In this document: positions 27,544 through 36,356 of the stretch, one piece after another
Position numbering within the stretch: position 1 is the first letter of the stretch
Layout of the letters: each line of letters starts with the position of its first letter
Source: JAQGMV01 sp963828715
GTDB taxonomy: Bacteria; Pseudomonadota; Gammaproteobacteria; Burkholderiales; SG8-41
Reading direction: 5' to 3'
Length of the DNA stretch: 64,000 nt
NCBI GenBank assembly: GCA_963828715.1
Contig: CAWHFX010000007.1
Location: forward strand, 198,952-262,951
Notes under the pieces: model-generated
The model's database searches: none
Told to the model about the DNA's origin: nothing
The model's input: the letters and a program-made list of their open reading frames with translations, nothing else
Made by a program: the position numbers and the translations under genes

Positions 27544-27723
27544 CGACGCTGAACCTCCTGCTGGAGCGGTGCACAAATGTAGCGGATTTTTCTGCGTTGC
27601 ACAATGCGTGCCGGGTACTGCGGACACGGTATATGCACATGCCAGCCGTCGAAACCGCAATATCTGGGGTTTGAGGAATTATTTTGCAGAATTATGACGC
27701 GCTGCGGCTCCAGCGCGCAAGTG

Positions 27724-28266
27724 TCAGCCTTGCTGCGGCGCCGGCCGGCGCGCTGCAAAAAACGCCTGCAGCAAAGCGGCGGATTCGGCCGCGAGCACCC
27801 CGCGCGTGACGCTGGCGTGATGATTGAGCCGCGGGACGCCGGGCAGGTCGACGACGCTGCCGCACGCGCCCGTCTTGGGATCCGCCGCAGCGAAAACGAC
27901 GCGTGAAATGCGCGCATGAAGTATCGCACCTGTGCACATGGCACAGGGCTCGAGGGTTACATAGAGGGTGCAGCCGCCGAGCCGGTAATTGCGCAAACGC
28001 TGCGCGGCATCGCGCAACGCGGCGATTTCGGCGTGCGCGGTGGGATCGTGGGTTGAAATCGGCCGGTTGTAGCCGTGTCCGATGATGTCGCCGTCGCGCA
28101 CGACGATCGCGCCGACGGGCACCTCGCCAAGAGCGAATGCGTCAGCCGCCAACGCGAGCGCCCGCCGCATGAACGCCTCGTCCGCCGCGGAGTGGCTGGC
28201 TTCATCACCGTGACGGGGCGCCACAAACGACTTCGTGTCGTTCTGCGGACGGGAAGGATCGGTCAC
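27724..28266 (-). CDS. tadA: tRNA-specific adenosine deaminase
   Basis: Converts adenosine 34 to inosine in tRNA-Arg(ACG). The 180-residue protein has the zinc-site motifs of cytidine-deaminase-like enzymes: HAEIAALRDAA (zinc His plus catalytic Glu) and PCAMCTGAILHARI (two zinc Cys); PVGAIVVRDG lies upstream. An extra 30-residue polar N-terminus (TDPSRPQNDTKSFVAPRHG) precedes the core. The start overlaps the stop of the upstream coiled-coil gene by 4 bp. Confidence 0.94.
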   Translation of the reverse strand: MTDPSRPQNDTKSFVAPRHGDEASHSAADEAFMRRALALAADAFALGEVPVGAIVVRDGDIIGHGYNRPISTHDPTAHAEIAALRDAAQRLRNYRLGGCTLYVTLEPCAMCTGAILHARISRVVFAAADPKTGACGSVVDLPGVPRLNHHASVTRGVLAAESAALLQAFFAARRPAPQQG

Positions 28267-30632
28267 AGCTGCGTTCGGGAGCCGGTCTTGTCCGATGCAG
28301 GCGCCGCTGCGACTTCGTCGGAGCGCGCGTGCTGGGTCAAGTGCGCCTCGAGCTTCGCATTCGCGCGTGCGTGCGCCTGCGCCGCGTCCTCGATCGCGGT
28401 CAGCGCCGTAACAGCGTCGCTGAGTTGCGTTGTGAGCCGCTCATATCGTTCTCGCGCGCCGGCCAGTGCGCGTTCCTGTGCTTCACGCGTGCTCCGCGCT
28501 TCAACGAGCATTTGCTGCGCACTCGTGTGGAACTGCTCGCTTGCCTCCTTCTGCGTGGCCGCGACTTTCAAGGCATGTGCTTCCGCGGCAGCCCGTTCCG
28601 CACGCTCGCCTTCGAGCTCCGCCGCAAGCGACTCGCGCAGCGTCTCCTGCCGCAGGAGCTCGTCTTTCGCGTCGCCGAACGCACTCGCGAGCGTTTGCAA
28701 TTGTTGATCGAAATCGGCGCACCTGCGTTCGGCATCCGCGATGGCCTCGGCCTGAGCTGCCGTCGATTGCTTGAGCTCCGCAAGCGAATCGAGCGTGGTG
28801 CGATGCGCGTCCCGCTCGCCCGCGAGTTGCAGCTCCACCTCTCCGCGACTCTGCTTTTCAGCCGTGAGCTGCGCTTCGAGCACTTCGCGCACCTGGGCGT
28901 GTCGCTGCAACTCTTCCCTGAGCTCGCCAAACGTCGACGCGAGCTCCTCCAGGCGGTGTTCGTAATTCGCACACTTCCGGAGCCCGTCTGCGATTTTCTC
29001 GGCCTGGGCCGCCGCCGCAGTGTTCACGTCGGCCAGCAACTCGCGCGTGACCTGTTGTGCTCTCGCGTCGAGCTCGACCTGGTGCTCGGCCTGTTCCCGC
29101 ATGCGCGTTTCCGCCGCAAGCTGCGCTTCGAGGTCGGCATGCGCCAGAGCGTGCCGGTAGGTGGATTGCTGCTGTTGATCGAGCGCAGCCTTCAGCTCCT
29201 CAACATGAACCGCGAATTCCTGGAGCTGTGTCTGCGCTTCCTGTCGTTGCGTTTCGAGCTCCGTCTCGACTCGAGCGCGTGCGAGCTTGTCGTCATAGGC
29301 GGATTGCTCGGCGCGTTCGACCGCTGCCGTCAATTCTCCCAGTCTGCTTTCCAGCGTCTCCTGTGCGGCGCCGGTCTCGAGCTGTCGTTCCGCCAGCTGT
29401 CGCTGCAGCTCGGCATTGGCATGGACCTGCTGCTCGAGCGCCTGTTGCGCGGCGCGCGCCTTCGCCTGCTCGGATGCGAGCTGCTGCTCCAGCGCCGTGG
29501 ATTCGCGCGCGTGCTGGATGATGGCGTCCTGCGCCCGGCGCAGCTCCTCCGCTGTTCGCGCAAGCGCGTCCTGCAGTTCGCGCTCGTGCTGTGCCTGTCG
29601 GTCCAGCGCCTCGTGTGCAGCGCCGCCTTTCTCACGCTCGCGTGCAAGCTGTTCCTCGATCTCGATTCGCTCGCGCACGTGGCCCGCAATGGCTTCCTGC
29701 GCCGCACGCTGTTCCTCCCAGGCAGAGGCAAGCTCCTGCTGAAGCTCGGCTTCGCGCTGCGTCTGGCGTTTGAGCCCCTCCTCCGCCTCGCGCGACTTGT
29801 CGCGTTCGTGCTCCAGTTGCTGCTCGAGCTGCCGTTGCGTTTCGGCGCTGCGCTCGACGGTCTCCTGCACATCGCGCGTCTTGCTCTGCTCGCGGGCAAG
29901 TTCCTGCTGCACATCCGCATCAGCGGGCGCCTGCCGCGCGAGGGCATCCCGCGTCGCGTGCAATTGCGCCTGCTGCTGCGCCACCTCCTGCGCGAGACCT
30001 TCGCGCGCCTGCACGTGTTCGGTCAGCGCGACTTTCGCGTCTTCGAGCTCGGTGCGGGCACCCCGGAGCTCGGTTTCGAGCCGATCGATGCGCGCCTGCG
30101 CATCCGCGAGCAGGCGTGACTCGAATTGCGATCCGACACTCTGTTCGAGAATGTCGGCATCGGGCAGCGACGCCATCGCATCGACCCACTGCGAGTCGGC
30201 ATTGCGCCGCCGGGCTTTCGCCGGGGCGGCGCGCTCGGCAGCGGAATCCGCAGGCTGCGCGGCGGTCGCGTCTACAGCATCGCGCACCAATGGCGCGGCT
30301 GGCGTTGCGCGCGCGACAGGGGCCGGCGCCTCCTGCGTTACCGTTGATCCGATCGTTGTAAAGTCGAGATCGACTTCAGCCGCAGCCGACGGCGTGGCAC
30401 GTTCTTCTTCTCCCTGGCGCGAAATTTTGACGTAGCCTTCCGCCTCCAGTGTGCGCAGCGCCCGCTCGACGCGCGACGCCGAAAGACCCAACCTCGCGAC
30501 CACTTCGGCAACACACGCCTTGCCGTCGACCGACAGAAAGACGGTCCTCAACTCCGGAGAAAAGTTCTGCTTGCGGGTCTTGACCGCCAGAAAGCCGTTC
30601 CGCGTCTTTGCGTAAATCGTGCCGCCGTACAT
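28263..30632 (-). CDS. Winged-helix plus giant coiled-coil protein, unknown
   Basis: A 789-residue protein. Residues 1 to about 80 (GTIYAKTRNGFLAVKTRKQN ... VFLSVDGKACVAEVVARLGL, then SASRVERALRTLEAEGYVKI) look like a winged-helix domain with a strand-helix-helix-wing pattern. An Ala/Pro-rich linker (about 85-165) follows, then roughly 600 residues of heptad-rich Glu/Gln/Ala/Arg coiled coil with degenerate internal repeats (ELQQELA-, ELQRQLA-, REQAEHQVEL-type). No signal peptide or membrane segment is seen. The tail ends SDEVAAAPASDKTGSRTQL. It is translationally coupled to tadA. Confidence 0.75.
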   Translation of the reverse strand: MYGGTIYAKTRNGFLAVKTRKQNFSPELRTVFLSVDGKACVAEVVARLGLSASRVERALRTLEAEGYVKISRQGEEERATPSAAAEVDLDFTTIGSTVTQEAPAPVARATPAAPLVRDAVDATAAQPADSAAERAAPAKARRRNADSQWVDAMASLPDADILEQSVGSQFESRLLADAQARIDRLETELRGARTELEDAKVALTEHVQAREGLAQEVAQQQAQLHATRDALARQAPADADVQQELAREQSKTRDVQETVERSAETQRQLEQQLEHERDKSREAEEGLKRQTQREAELQQELASAWEEQRAAQEAIAGHVRERIEIEEQLAREREKGGAAHEALDRQAQHERELQDALARTAEELRRAQDAIIQHARESTALEQQLASEQAKARAAQQALEQQVHANAELQRQLAERQLETGAAQETLESRLGELTAAVERAEQSAYDDKLARARVETELETQRQEAQTQLQEFAVHVEELKAALDQQQQSTYRHALAHADLEAQLAAETRMREQAEHQVELDARAQQVTRELLADVNTAAAAQAEKIADGLRKCANYEHRLEELASTFGELREELQRHAQVREVLEAQLTAEKQSRGEVELQLAGERDAHRTTLDSLAELKQSTAAQAEAIADAERRCADFDQQLQTLASAFGDAKDELLRQETLRESLAAELEGERAERAAAEAHALKVAATQKEASEQFHTSAQQMLVEARSTREAQERALAGARERYERLTTQLSDAVTALTAIEDAAQAHARANAKLEAHLTQHARSDEVAAAPASDKTGSRTQL

Positions 30633-30773
30633 AGCCGTCGTACAACCGTTAGCTCACCGAGACGACCAAGATACTGCGCCGGCGAGCCTGCCGCGTTGAC
30701 ATGTCGCACGGTGGATCATTGATTGTTCGGAATTGAATCTTCATCGGAATGCCCGCCAGCAGCCACGAACGCG

Positions 30774-31217
30774 CTAACCCTCCTCGGTCGGGTCGTACTG
30801 CTCCTCGGAGAGCGACGCCAGCACCCGGTCGAGCAGCGTGACTGCCATAAAGGAACGTACGAAATCGGGATCGTCGATCCGCAGCGTCCGGCGCGTCTCA
30901 GCCGGCTGGCGGATGACGTAAAGCAGGTGATCGAACGTCACCTCGAACAGAAACTCGCTGATCTCTGCGCCCAGCACGCGCTCGAAAAGCAGCCGCCCGA
31001 CCAGACTTTCACGTCCGCCACGACGCGTGACGCCGAAGCGGACACGGCATTCGTGCTCGAGCACGCTCACGCGCCGGCTCGGGCCGGTGCCGGGATAAAA
31101 CTTGAGCTCGTATTCCTCGAACTGGGCGGCAAGAACGTCGCCCGCGGTACGGCAGAACAGGCCGAAGCCCTCCCGCAGCTTCCGATAGAACTGCACCTCG
31201 ACCAGCACGTTGCTCAT
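30774..31217 (-). CDS. Hypothetical protein downstream of guaA
   Basis: A 147-residue soluble protein starting MSNVLVEVQFYRKLREGFGL, rich in aromatic and acidic residues, with no motif that I recognise. Codon use matches its neighbours and the start lies 36 bp after the guaA stop in the same direction, so it is probably co-transcribed with guaBA. The strand-rich pattern (VEVQFYR, YELKFYPG, CRVRFGV, FLFEVTF) suggests a beta-barrel or sandwich domain. Function unknown. Confidence 0.65.
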   Translation of the reverse strand: MSNVLVEVQFYRKLREGFGLFCRTAGDVLAAQFEEYELKFYPGTGPSRRVSVLEHECRVRFGVTRRGGRESLVGRLLFERVLGAEISEFLFEVTFDHLLYVIRQPAETRRTLRIDDPDFVRSFMAVTLLDRVLASLSEEQYDPTEEG

Positions 31218-31253
31218 GAGGCTCCCATCCGCAAGGGTCCGGCCAAGGCGGGA

Positions 31254-32816
31254 TCACTCCCATTCAATCGTGGCCGGCGGCTTGCTCGAGATGTCATATA
31301 CCACCCGATTGATGCCTCGCACTTCGTTGATGATGCGGTTCGAAACCTTCGACAGCAGCGAGTGGGGAAGCTCGGCCCATTGCGCAGTCATGAAGTCCAC
31401 CGTCTGCACCGCACGCAGCGCGACCACGTATTCGTAAGTACGTCCATCACCCATGACCCCGACGGCACGCACCGGAAGGAACACGGCGAATGCCTGTGCG
31501 GTCTGTTCGTAATACCCTGCGGCACGCAATTCGTCGATGAAGATCGCATCGGCCCGTCGCAGCAGATCCGCATATTCGCGCTTCACTGCTCCCAGGATCC
31601 GCACCGCCAGGCCCGGCCCGGGAAACGGATGCCGGAAGACGGTATCGTGCGAAAGCCCGAGCGCAATGCCCAGCTCCCGCACCTCGTCCTTGAACAGCTC
31701 GCGCAACGGCTCCAGCAACTTCAGATGCAACGTGTCCGGCAGCCCCCCCACGTTGTGGTGGGACTTTATGTTCATCGCCTTTTTGGTCTTGCCGCCTGCG
31801 GATTCAATAACGTCCGGATAGATCGTTCCTTGAGCGAGCCACTTCGCGCCGCGGATCCCCGCCGCCTCGCGCTGAAACACGTCCACGAACTTCCGGCCGA
31901 TGATCTTGCGTTTTTCCTCGGGGTCGGAGACACCTTCCAACGCTGAATAGAACTCCTGCGATGCGTCCACATGCACGACCTTGACGTGCATATGCCTGGC
32001 AAACGTGTCCAGCACCTGCTGTGCCTCGTTGAGTCGCAGCAGGCCGTGGTCGACGAAGACGCACGTGAGCTGGTCTCCGATCGCCTTGTGTATCAGCGCG
32101 GCCGCAACGGAGGAATCGACCCCGCCCGAAAGTCCGAGGATGACTTCGTCCGACCCTACCTGATGGCGTATGCGCGCCACCGACTCGGAGATGTAATCCG
32201 GCATATTCCAGTCGCCCGCACAGCCGCAGACGTCGTACACGAAGCGCTGAAGTATCGCCTTGCCCTGGAGCGTGTGCGTCACCTCCGGGTGAAACTGCAC
32301 GCCATAAAACCGGCGTGTCTCGTCGGCCATGCCGGCGATCGCGCAAGACTCCGTCGAGGCCATGAGCTTGAATCCCGCCGGCATCGCGACGACTTTGTCG
32401 CCGTGACTCATCCAGACCTTGAGTATCCCGTGTCCCTCGGGCGTGCGGACGTCCTCGATCCCGTCGAGGAGCCGCGTGTGGCCATGCGCCCGCACTTCCG
32501 CGTACCCGAACTCCCGGACATTGCCGGGCTCCACCCGCCCGCCAAGCTGCTGTGCCATGGTCTGCATGCCGTAGCAGATGCCGAGCACCGGAACGCCCTG
32601 CGCGAACACGGCTGCAGGCGCCTTGTCGGTCGAGTTTTCGTACGCCGACATGTGGCTACCCGAAAGGATGATTCCGCGCGGCGCGAACTCGCGGATAAAT
32701 CCGTCGCTCACGTCGCCGGGATGGATCTCGCAATACACGCGTGCTTCGCGGATACGGCGCGCGATGAGCTGTGTGTATTGGGCTCCGAAATCGAGGATGA
32801 GGATTTTTTCGTGCAT
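31254..32816 (-). CDS. guaA: GMP synthase (glutamine-hydrolysing)
   Basis: Last step of GMP synthesis from XMP. The 520-residue protein has the class I amidotransferase domain (catalytic Cys in LGICYGMQTMAQ; His-Glu in QFHPEVTHT), the ATP pyrophosphatase P-loop GLSGGVDSSVAA near residue 220, and the C-terminal dimer domain ending SSKPPATIEWE. The ATG at 32816 (MHEKILILDFGAQY) is family-correct; a 38-residue upstream extension is rejected. It lies 110 bp after guaB. Confidence 0.97.
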   Translation of the reverse strand: MHEKILILDFGAQYTQLIARRIREARVYCEIHPGDVSDGFIREFAPRGIILSGSHMSAYENSTDKAPAAVFAQGVPVLGICYGMQTMAQQLGGRVEPGNVREFGYAEVRAHGHTRLLDGIEDVRTPEGHGILKVWMSHGDKVVAMPAGFKLMASTESCAIAGMADETRRFYGVQFHPEVTHTLQGKAILQRFVYDVCGCAGDWNMPDYISESVARIRHQVGSDEVILGLSGGVDSSVAAALIHKAIGDQLTCVFVDHGLLRLNEAQQVLDTFARHMHVKVVHVDASQEFYSALEGVSDPEEKRKIIGRKFVDVFQREAAGIRGAKWLAQGTIYPDVIESAGGKTKKAMNIKSHHNVGGLPDTLHLKLLEPLRELFKDEVRELGIALGLSHDTVFRHPFPGPGLAVRILGAVKREYADLLRRADAIFIDELRAAGYYEQTAQAFAVFLPVRAVGVMGDGRTYEYVVALRAVQTVDFMTAQWAELPHSLLSKVSNRIINEVRGINRVVYDISSKPPATIEWE

Positions 32817-32926
32817 TACCCGGAGACGAGAGGTGGAGGCAGATTCGACAGGTGAGAGGCGGGACGGGCAAGTTCGGTTCGGCAGAACAGCATCAGGGTC
32901 GCACCTCATGCGTCCCTTCGCCCTCC

Positions 32927-34393
32927 TCACTCGATTTGGTAGTTGGGCGCTTCCTTCGTGATCTGCACGTCATGCACGTGGGATTCGCGGATGCCGGCCG
33001 AGGTCACCTCGACGAACTCCGCCTTCGCGCGCACTTCGTCGATCGTGCCGCAGCCGAGATAACCCATGCTTGCCCTTAAGCCGCCCATGAGCTGCTGGAC
33101 CAGCGGAACCAGCCCGCCCTTGTACGGAACGCGACCCTCCACGCCTTCCGGCACGAGCTTGTCGGTGTCCAGCTCGTCGTTCTCCTGGAAATACCGGTCT
33201 GCCGAGCCCTGCTGCATGGCGCCCAGCGAACCCATGCCACGGTATGCCTTGTAGGAGCGCCCCTGATAGAGCTCGGTCTCGCCCGGAGATTCTTCGGTGC
33301 CAGCGAACAGGCTGCCGATCATCACGCAATGCGCGCCCGCCGCCAGTGCCTTTGCGATGTCTCCGGAAAAGCGGATTCCGCCATCCGCGATGACCGGAAC
33401 GTCGGTTCGTGCCAGCGCACCCGCTACGTTCGCGACAGCCGTGATCTGAGGCACGCCGATACCCGCTACGATACGCGTGGTGCAGATCGATCCCGGGCCG
33501 ATGCCGACTTTGACGGCGTCGGCCCCACGGTCCGTCAGCGCCTTGGCGGCGGTAGCAGTCGCGATATTCCCGCCGATGACCTGAATGTACGAATAGCTGC
33601 GTTTCACCCACGCGACCCGCCGCAGCACGCCTTCGGAATGCCCATGCGCGGTATCGACGACGATCACGTCCGCGCCTGCTTCGATCAACGCTTCGACGCG
33701 CTCCTCGGTACCCTCCGCCACGCCGACCGCAGCGCCCACGCGCAGCCGGCCCTGGTTGTCCTTGCACGCATAGGGATGCTCGGAGGACTTGAGAATGTCC
33801 TTGACCGTGATCAGGCCGCGCAGTTCGAAGTTGTCGTTGACGACCAGCACGCGCTCGAGGCGGTGCTTGTGCATGAGGGCGAGCGCCTCCTCGCGCGGCG
33901 CGCCTTCACGCACCGTCACGAGCCGGTCGCGCGGCGTCATGATGTTCCTGACGGGTTGATCGAGCTGCGTCTCGAACCGCAGGTCCCGGTTCGTCACGAT
34001 TCCGCTCACGCGCCCGGACGCGTTCAGCACGGGCAGCCCGGAGATACGATGCTGCTGCGTGATCTGCAGCACGTTGCGCACCGTCATCTCTTCGGCAACG
34101 GTGATCGGATCCTTTACGATGCCGCTTTCGAAGCGCTTGACCTTCGTTACTTCGGCTGCTTGTGCCCGCGGCGACATGTTCTTGTGAACGATGCCGATGC
34201 CGCCTTCCTGCGCGATTGCGATCGCGAGGCGCGCCTCGGTTACCGTGTCCATGGCGGCCGAAGCGACGGGGATGTTCAGTGTGATGCCGCGAGTGAGCCG
34301 CGTGTGGAGTTGAACGTCGCGCGGCAGGATGGTCGAGTGGGCAGGAACCAGCAGTACATCGTCGAAGGTGAGAGCTTTCTCCACCACACGCAT
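32927..34393 (-). CDS. guaB: IMP dehydrogenase
   Basis: Oxidises IMP to XMP, the committed step to GMP. The 488 residues show the barrel start KALTFDDVLLVPAHSTILP, two CBS domains (about 95-205) inserted in the barrel, the catalytic Cys loop GIGPGSICTTRIVAG, and the mobile flap YRGMGSLGAM. The ATG at 34393 gives MRVVEKALTF; an upstream in-frame start is rejected because the family starts here. First gene of the guaB-guaA-hypothetical operon. Confidence 0.97.
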   Translation of the reverse strand: MRVVEKALTFDDVLLVPAHSTILPRDVQLHTRLTRGITLNIPVASAAMDTVTEARLAIAIAQEGGIGIVHKNMSPRAQAAEVTKVKRFESGIVKDPITVAEEMTVRNVLQITQQHRISGLPVLNASGRVSGIVTNRDLRFETQLDQPVRNIMTPRDRLVTVREGAPREEALALMHKHRLERVLVVNDNFELRGLITVKDILKSSEHPYACKDNQGRLRVGAAVGVAEGTEERVEALIEAGADVIVVDTAHGHSEGVLRRVAWVKRSYSYIQVIGGNIATATAAKALTDRGADAVKVGIGPGSICTTRIVAGIGVPQITAVANVAGALARTDVPVIADGGIRFSGDIAKALAAGAHCVMIGSLFAGTEESPGETELYQGRSYKAYRGMGSLGAMQQGSADRYFQENDELDTDKLVPEGVEGRVPYKGGLVPLVQQLMGGLRASMGYLGCGTIDEVRAKAEFVEVTSAGIRESHVHDVQITKEAPNYQIE

Positions 34394-34540
34394 GTTTACG
34401 TCCTTCGCAAAGACCGCATTATACGCGCGGGCCCGTAAACCGCCAAAAAATCCGGGCGTTACGTTTGACGCGACGTGTGGCATTCGCTATGTTGCCGCAC
34501 CCGCGAACGCCCCTGACTTCCACTCTCGATCGGAGCCGAC

Positions 34541-34978
34541 GTGAGAACGATTGCCGCAGTGCTCCTGTGCCTGATACCCGCGTTCAGCGCCGCACAGATC
34601 AACAAATGTCTCGATAGTTCCGGCAAGGTCGTCGGCTACGCGACCGATTGCCCCGCCGGCACGCGGCCGGAGCAGACGGGAATCAGCAACACGCCTGGTG
34701 CAGCGCCGGCGAAGTCTTATTCGGAGCGCGACGCCGATTTCCGTAAGCGCCAGATCGAACAGAAGGAGTCCGCCGAAAAATCCGAGAAGAAAGCGGCTGA
34801 AGCTCAGCAGCGCAAGGATGCGTGTACTACGTCGCAGGCTTATCTCAAGGCTCTGCAAGCGGGCCAGCGCATCAGAAAAACGGATCCGGCCACGGGTGAG
34901 CCGAGCTTTCTCGCCGATTCCGACTATCCGAAGGAGATCGCAGCGGCCGAGCGTGCAGTCGCGGCGAACTGCAAGTAG
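34541..34978 (+). CDS. DUF4124 domain-containing secreted protein
   Basis: A 145-residue exported protein with signal peptide (RTIAAVLLCLIPAFSAAQ) followed by a short DUF4124-like region (INKCLDSSGKVVGYATDCPA) with two Cys, then a charged helix rich in Lys/Glu (about 60-95) and a closing Cys. The start is a GTG at 34541, preceded by GGAG. It stands alone, divergent from guaB. Function unknown; such proteins are frequent in betaproteobacteria. Confidence 0.75.
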   Translation: MRTIAAVLLCLIPAFSAAQINKCLDSSGKVVGYATDCPAGTRPEQTGISNTPGAAPAKSYSERDADFRKRQIEQKESAEKSEKKAAEAQQRKDACTTSQAYLKALQAGQRIRKTDPATGEPSFLADSDYPKEIAAAERAVAANCK

Positions 34979-35040
34979 GCGGGCGCTCGGGTTAACAGCG
35001 TGTCGTACTTGCTATCTGACACGTGACGAAAGACGGACGG

Positions 35041-35394
35041 TTACGGGGGGAAACCATCGGTTTCCTTCTGTTCCGTGGGGCGGCGAGGCCCGAGCCGGAG
35101 GCGAGCGCCGCCCCCTCCCGCGCGCTCGCGGCGCGCTTGCTTCGGATCGGCAACGAGCGGCCGGTAGATCTCCACACGGTCTCCGTCGCGCACTTGCGTA
35201 TCCGGCGAGACGACGCGTCCGAAAATCCCGACCGGAGCGCGCGTGAGATCGCCGTCCGGCACTTCGCGTGCCACCCCTGAACACTCGATCACCGTTGCGA
35301 CAGTCGTTCCCTGCGGCACACGCAAGCGAATGGCGATCTGCCGATCGGCGTGCGCATACACCACCTCGACCTCGAGTTGATCGAGCTCAGCCAT
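35041..35394 (-). CDS. rnfH: RnfH family ubiquitin-like protein
   Basis: A 117-residue beta-grasp protein of the RnfH/UPF0125 family (LEVEVVYAHADRQIAIRLRV ... VGIFGRVVSPDTQVRDGDRV, EIYRPLVADPKQARRERA), usually coupled with ratA. The family normally ends shortly after the PLVADPK segment; here about 22 further residues (GARLRLGPRRPTEQKETDG and so on) and the stop codon come from repeat B2. Its start overlaps the ratA stop region by 8 bp. Confidence 0.88.
   Translation of the reverse strand: MAELDQLEVEVVYAHADRQIAIRLRVPQGTTVATVIECSGVAREVPDGDLTRAPVGIFGRVVSPDTQVRDGDRVEIYRPLVADPKQARRERAGGGGARLRLGPRRPTEQKETDGFPP
35045..35115. repeat. Family B structured repeat, copy B2, inside the rnfH 3' end
   Basis: Homologous to B1 at 14490-14564. 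A GGAAACC/GGTTTCC hairpin (35049-35065) is followed by a long stem, GGGGCGGCG at 35077-35085 pairing with CGCCGCCCC at 35106-35114, around the conserved loop containing AGGCCCGAGCCG. Compared with B1 the A-T pair of the stem is a G-C pair here, so both arms have changed together. It codes for the C-terminal tail of RnfH. Confidence 0.78.
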
Positions 35395-35815
35395 ACAGCT
35401 TCTCTGCGCGCTTCACGAAGGCGTCCACCATGGTGTTCGCGATATACCCGAACACCGGGCCCACGAGCTTCTCGAGAAGCTTGCTCGCGAATTCGTAGTG
35501 CAGCCGAAAGTCGATCTTGCACGCGTGCTCACTGAGGATCAGGAAGCGCCATTCGCCGTCGAGAACGCGAAACGGTCCCTGCACGAGCTTGACCGTCATC
35601 GTTTGCGGCGGTTCCTTCGCATTCTCGGTGGTGAAACTCTGCTTGATGCCGTGATAGTTGACGTGAATGGTCGCGCGCGTTCGCGCGTCGTCTCGATACT
35701 CGACATCGGCGGCGCTGCACCAGGGCAGGAACTGGGGATAGGTTTCGATGGCGTCGACGAGCTCGAACATGCGCTGCGCGGAGTACCCGACGAGCACCGA
35801 TTTCATTACGACCAA
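35387..35815 (-). CDS. ratA: RatA-like START/coenzyme Q-binding (COQ10) protein
   Basis: A 142-residue SRPBCC-fold protein (MKSVLVGYSAQRMFELVDAI, YPQFLPWCSAADV, LVQGPFRVLDGEWRF, HYEFASKLLEKLVGPVFGYI). Bacterial members are called ratA from the E. coli report of a ribosome-association toxin; the fold is that of the ubiquinone-binding Coq10 family, so a respiratory lipid role is equally possible. A TTG at 35815 lies six bases after GGAG; the in-frame ATG at 35806 is the alternative start. Divergent from smpB. Confidence 0.88.
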   Translation of the reverse strand: MVVMKSVLVGYSAQRMFELVDAIETYPQFLPWCSAADVEYRDDARTRATIHVNYHGIKQSFTTENAKEPPQTMTVKLVQGPFRVLDGEWRFLILSEHACKIDFRLHYEFASKLLEKLVGPVFGYIANTMVDAFVKRAEKLYG

Positions 35816-35880
35816 GTTCTTCTCCGGCGTGCGGGCTGCCGCGCCGCGGCTGCTACAATGACCGCGAGCGCGAAACCCCT

Positions 35881-36327
35881 ATGAGTATCGTTGAAAACAG
35901 AAAGGCGTTCCACGATTATTTCATCGAGGAACGCTTCGAGGCCGGAATAGCGCTGGAAGGCTGGGAAGTCAAAGCCATACGGGCCGGGCGCGCTCAGTTG
36001 AAAGAAGCGTATGTGATCGTCAGCAATGGAGAGCTCTTTCTGCTGGGTGCTCACGTGAGCCCGCTGCCCACCGCGTCGACCCATGTGAATCCGGATCCGA
36101 CGCGCACGCGCAAGCTTCTTCTCAACGCGTCCGAGATCAACAAGCTGATCGGCGCTGTCGAGCGTGCGGGATACACCCTTATTCCGATCAATCTGCATTA
36201 CACGCGCCGGCGCATCAAACTCGAAATCGGCCTCGCGAAAGGCAAGAAGCAGCACGATAAGCGAGCGACCGAGCGCGACCGCGACTGGAAGCGGGAGCAG
36301 CAGCGCCTGCTGCGGCACGCGCGCTGA
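35881..36327 (+). CDS. smpB: SsrA-binding protein SmpB
   Basis: Binds tmRNA and brings it to stalled ribosomes. The 148 residues contain RKAFHDYFIEERFEAGIALE, GWEVKAIRAGRAQLKEAYV and the C-terminal basic tail KGKKQHDKRATERDRDWKRE that threads the empty mRNA channel. Divergent from ratA-rnfH by 65 bp, the standard neighbourhood. The ssrA gene itself was not found in the window. Confidence 0.96.
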   Translation: MSIVENRKAFHDYFIEERFEAGIALEGWEVKAIRAGRAQLKEAYVIVSNGELFLLGAHVSPLPTASTHVNPDPTRTRKLLLNASEINKLIGAVERAGYTLIPINLHYTRRRIKLEIGLAKGKKQHDKRATERDRDWKREQQRLLRHAR

Positions 36328-36356
36328 TGTGACGCATGCAAAAGGGAGAGCCATTC

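Noticed and set aside
28329..30119. 596-codon plus-strand frame opposite the coiled-coil gene
   Set aside because: Mirror of repetitive Glu/Gln/Ala codons; Leu/Arg-rich shadow without start signals or family motifs.
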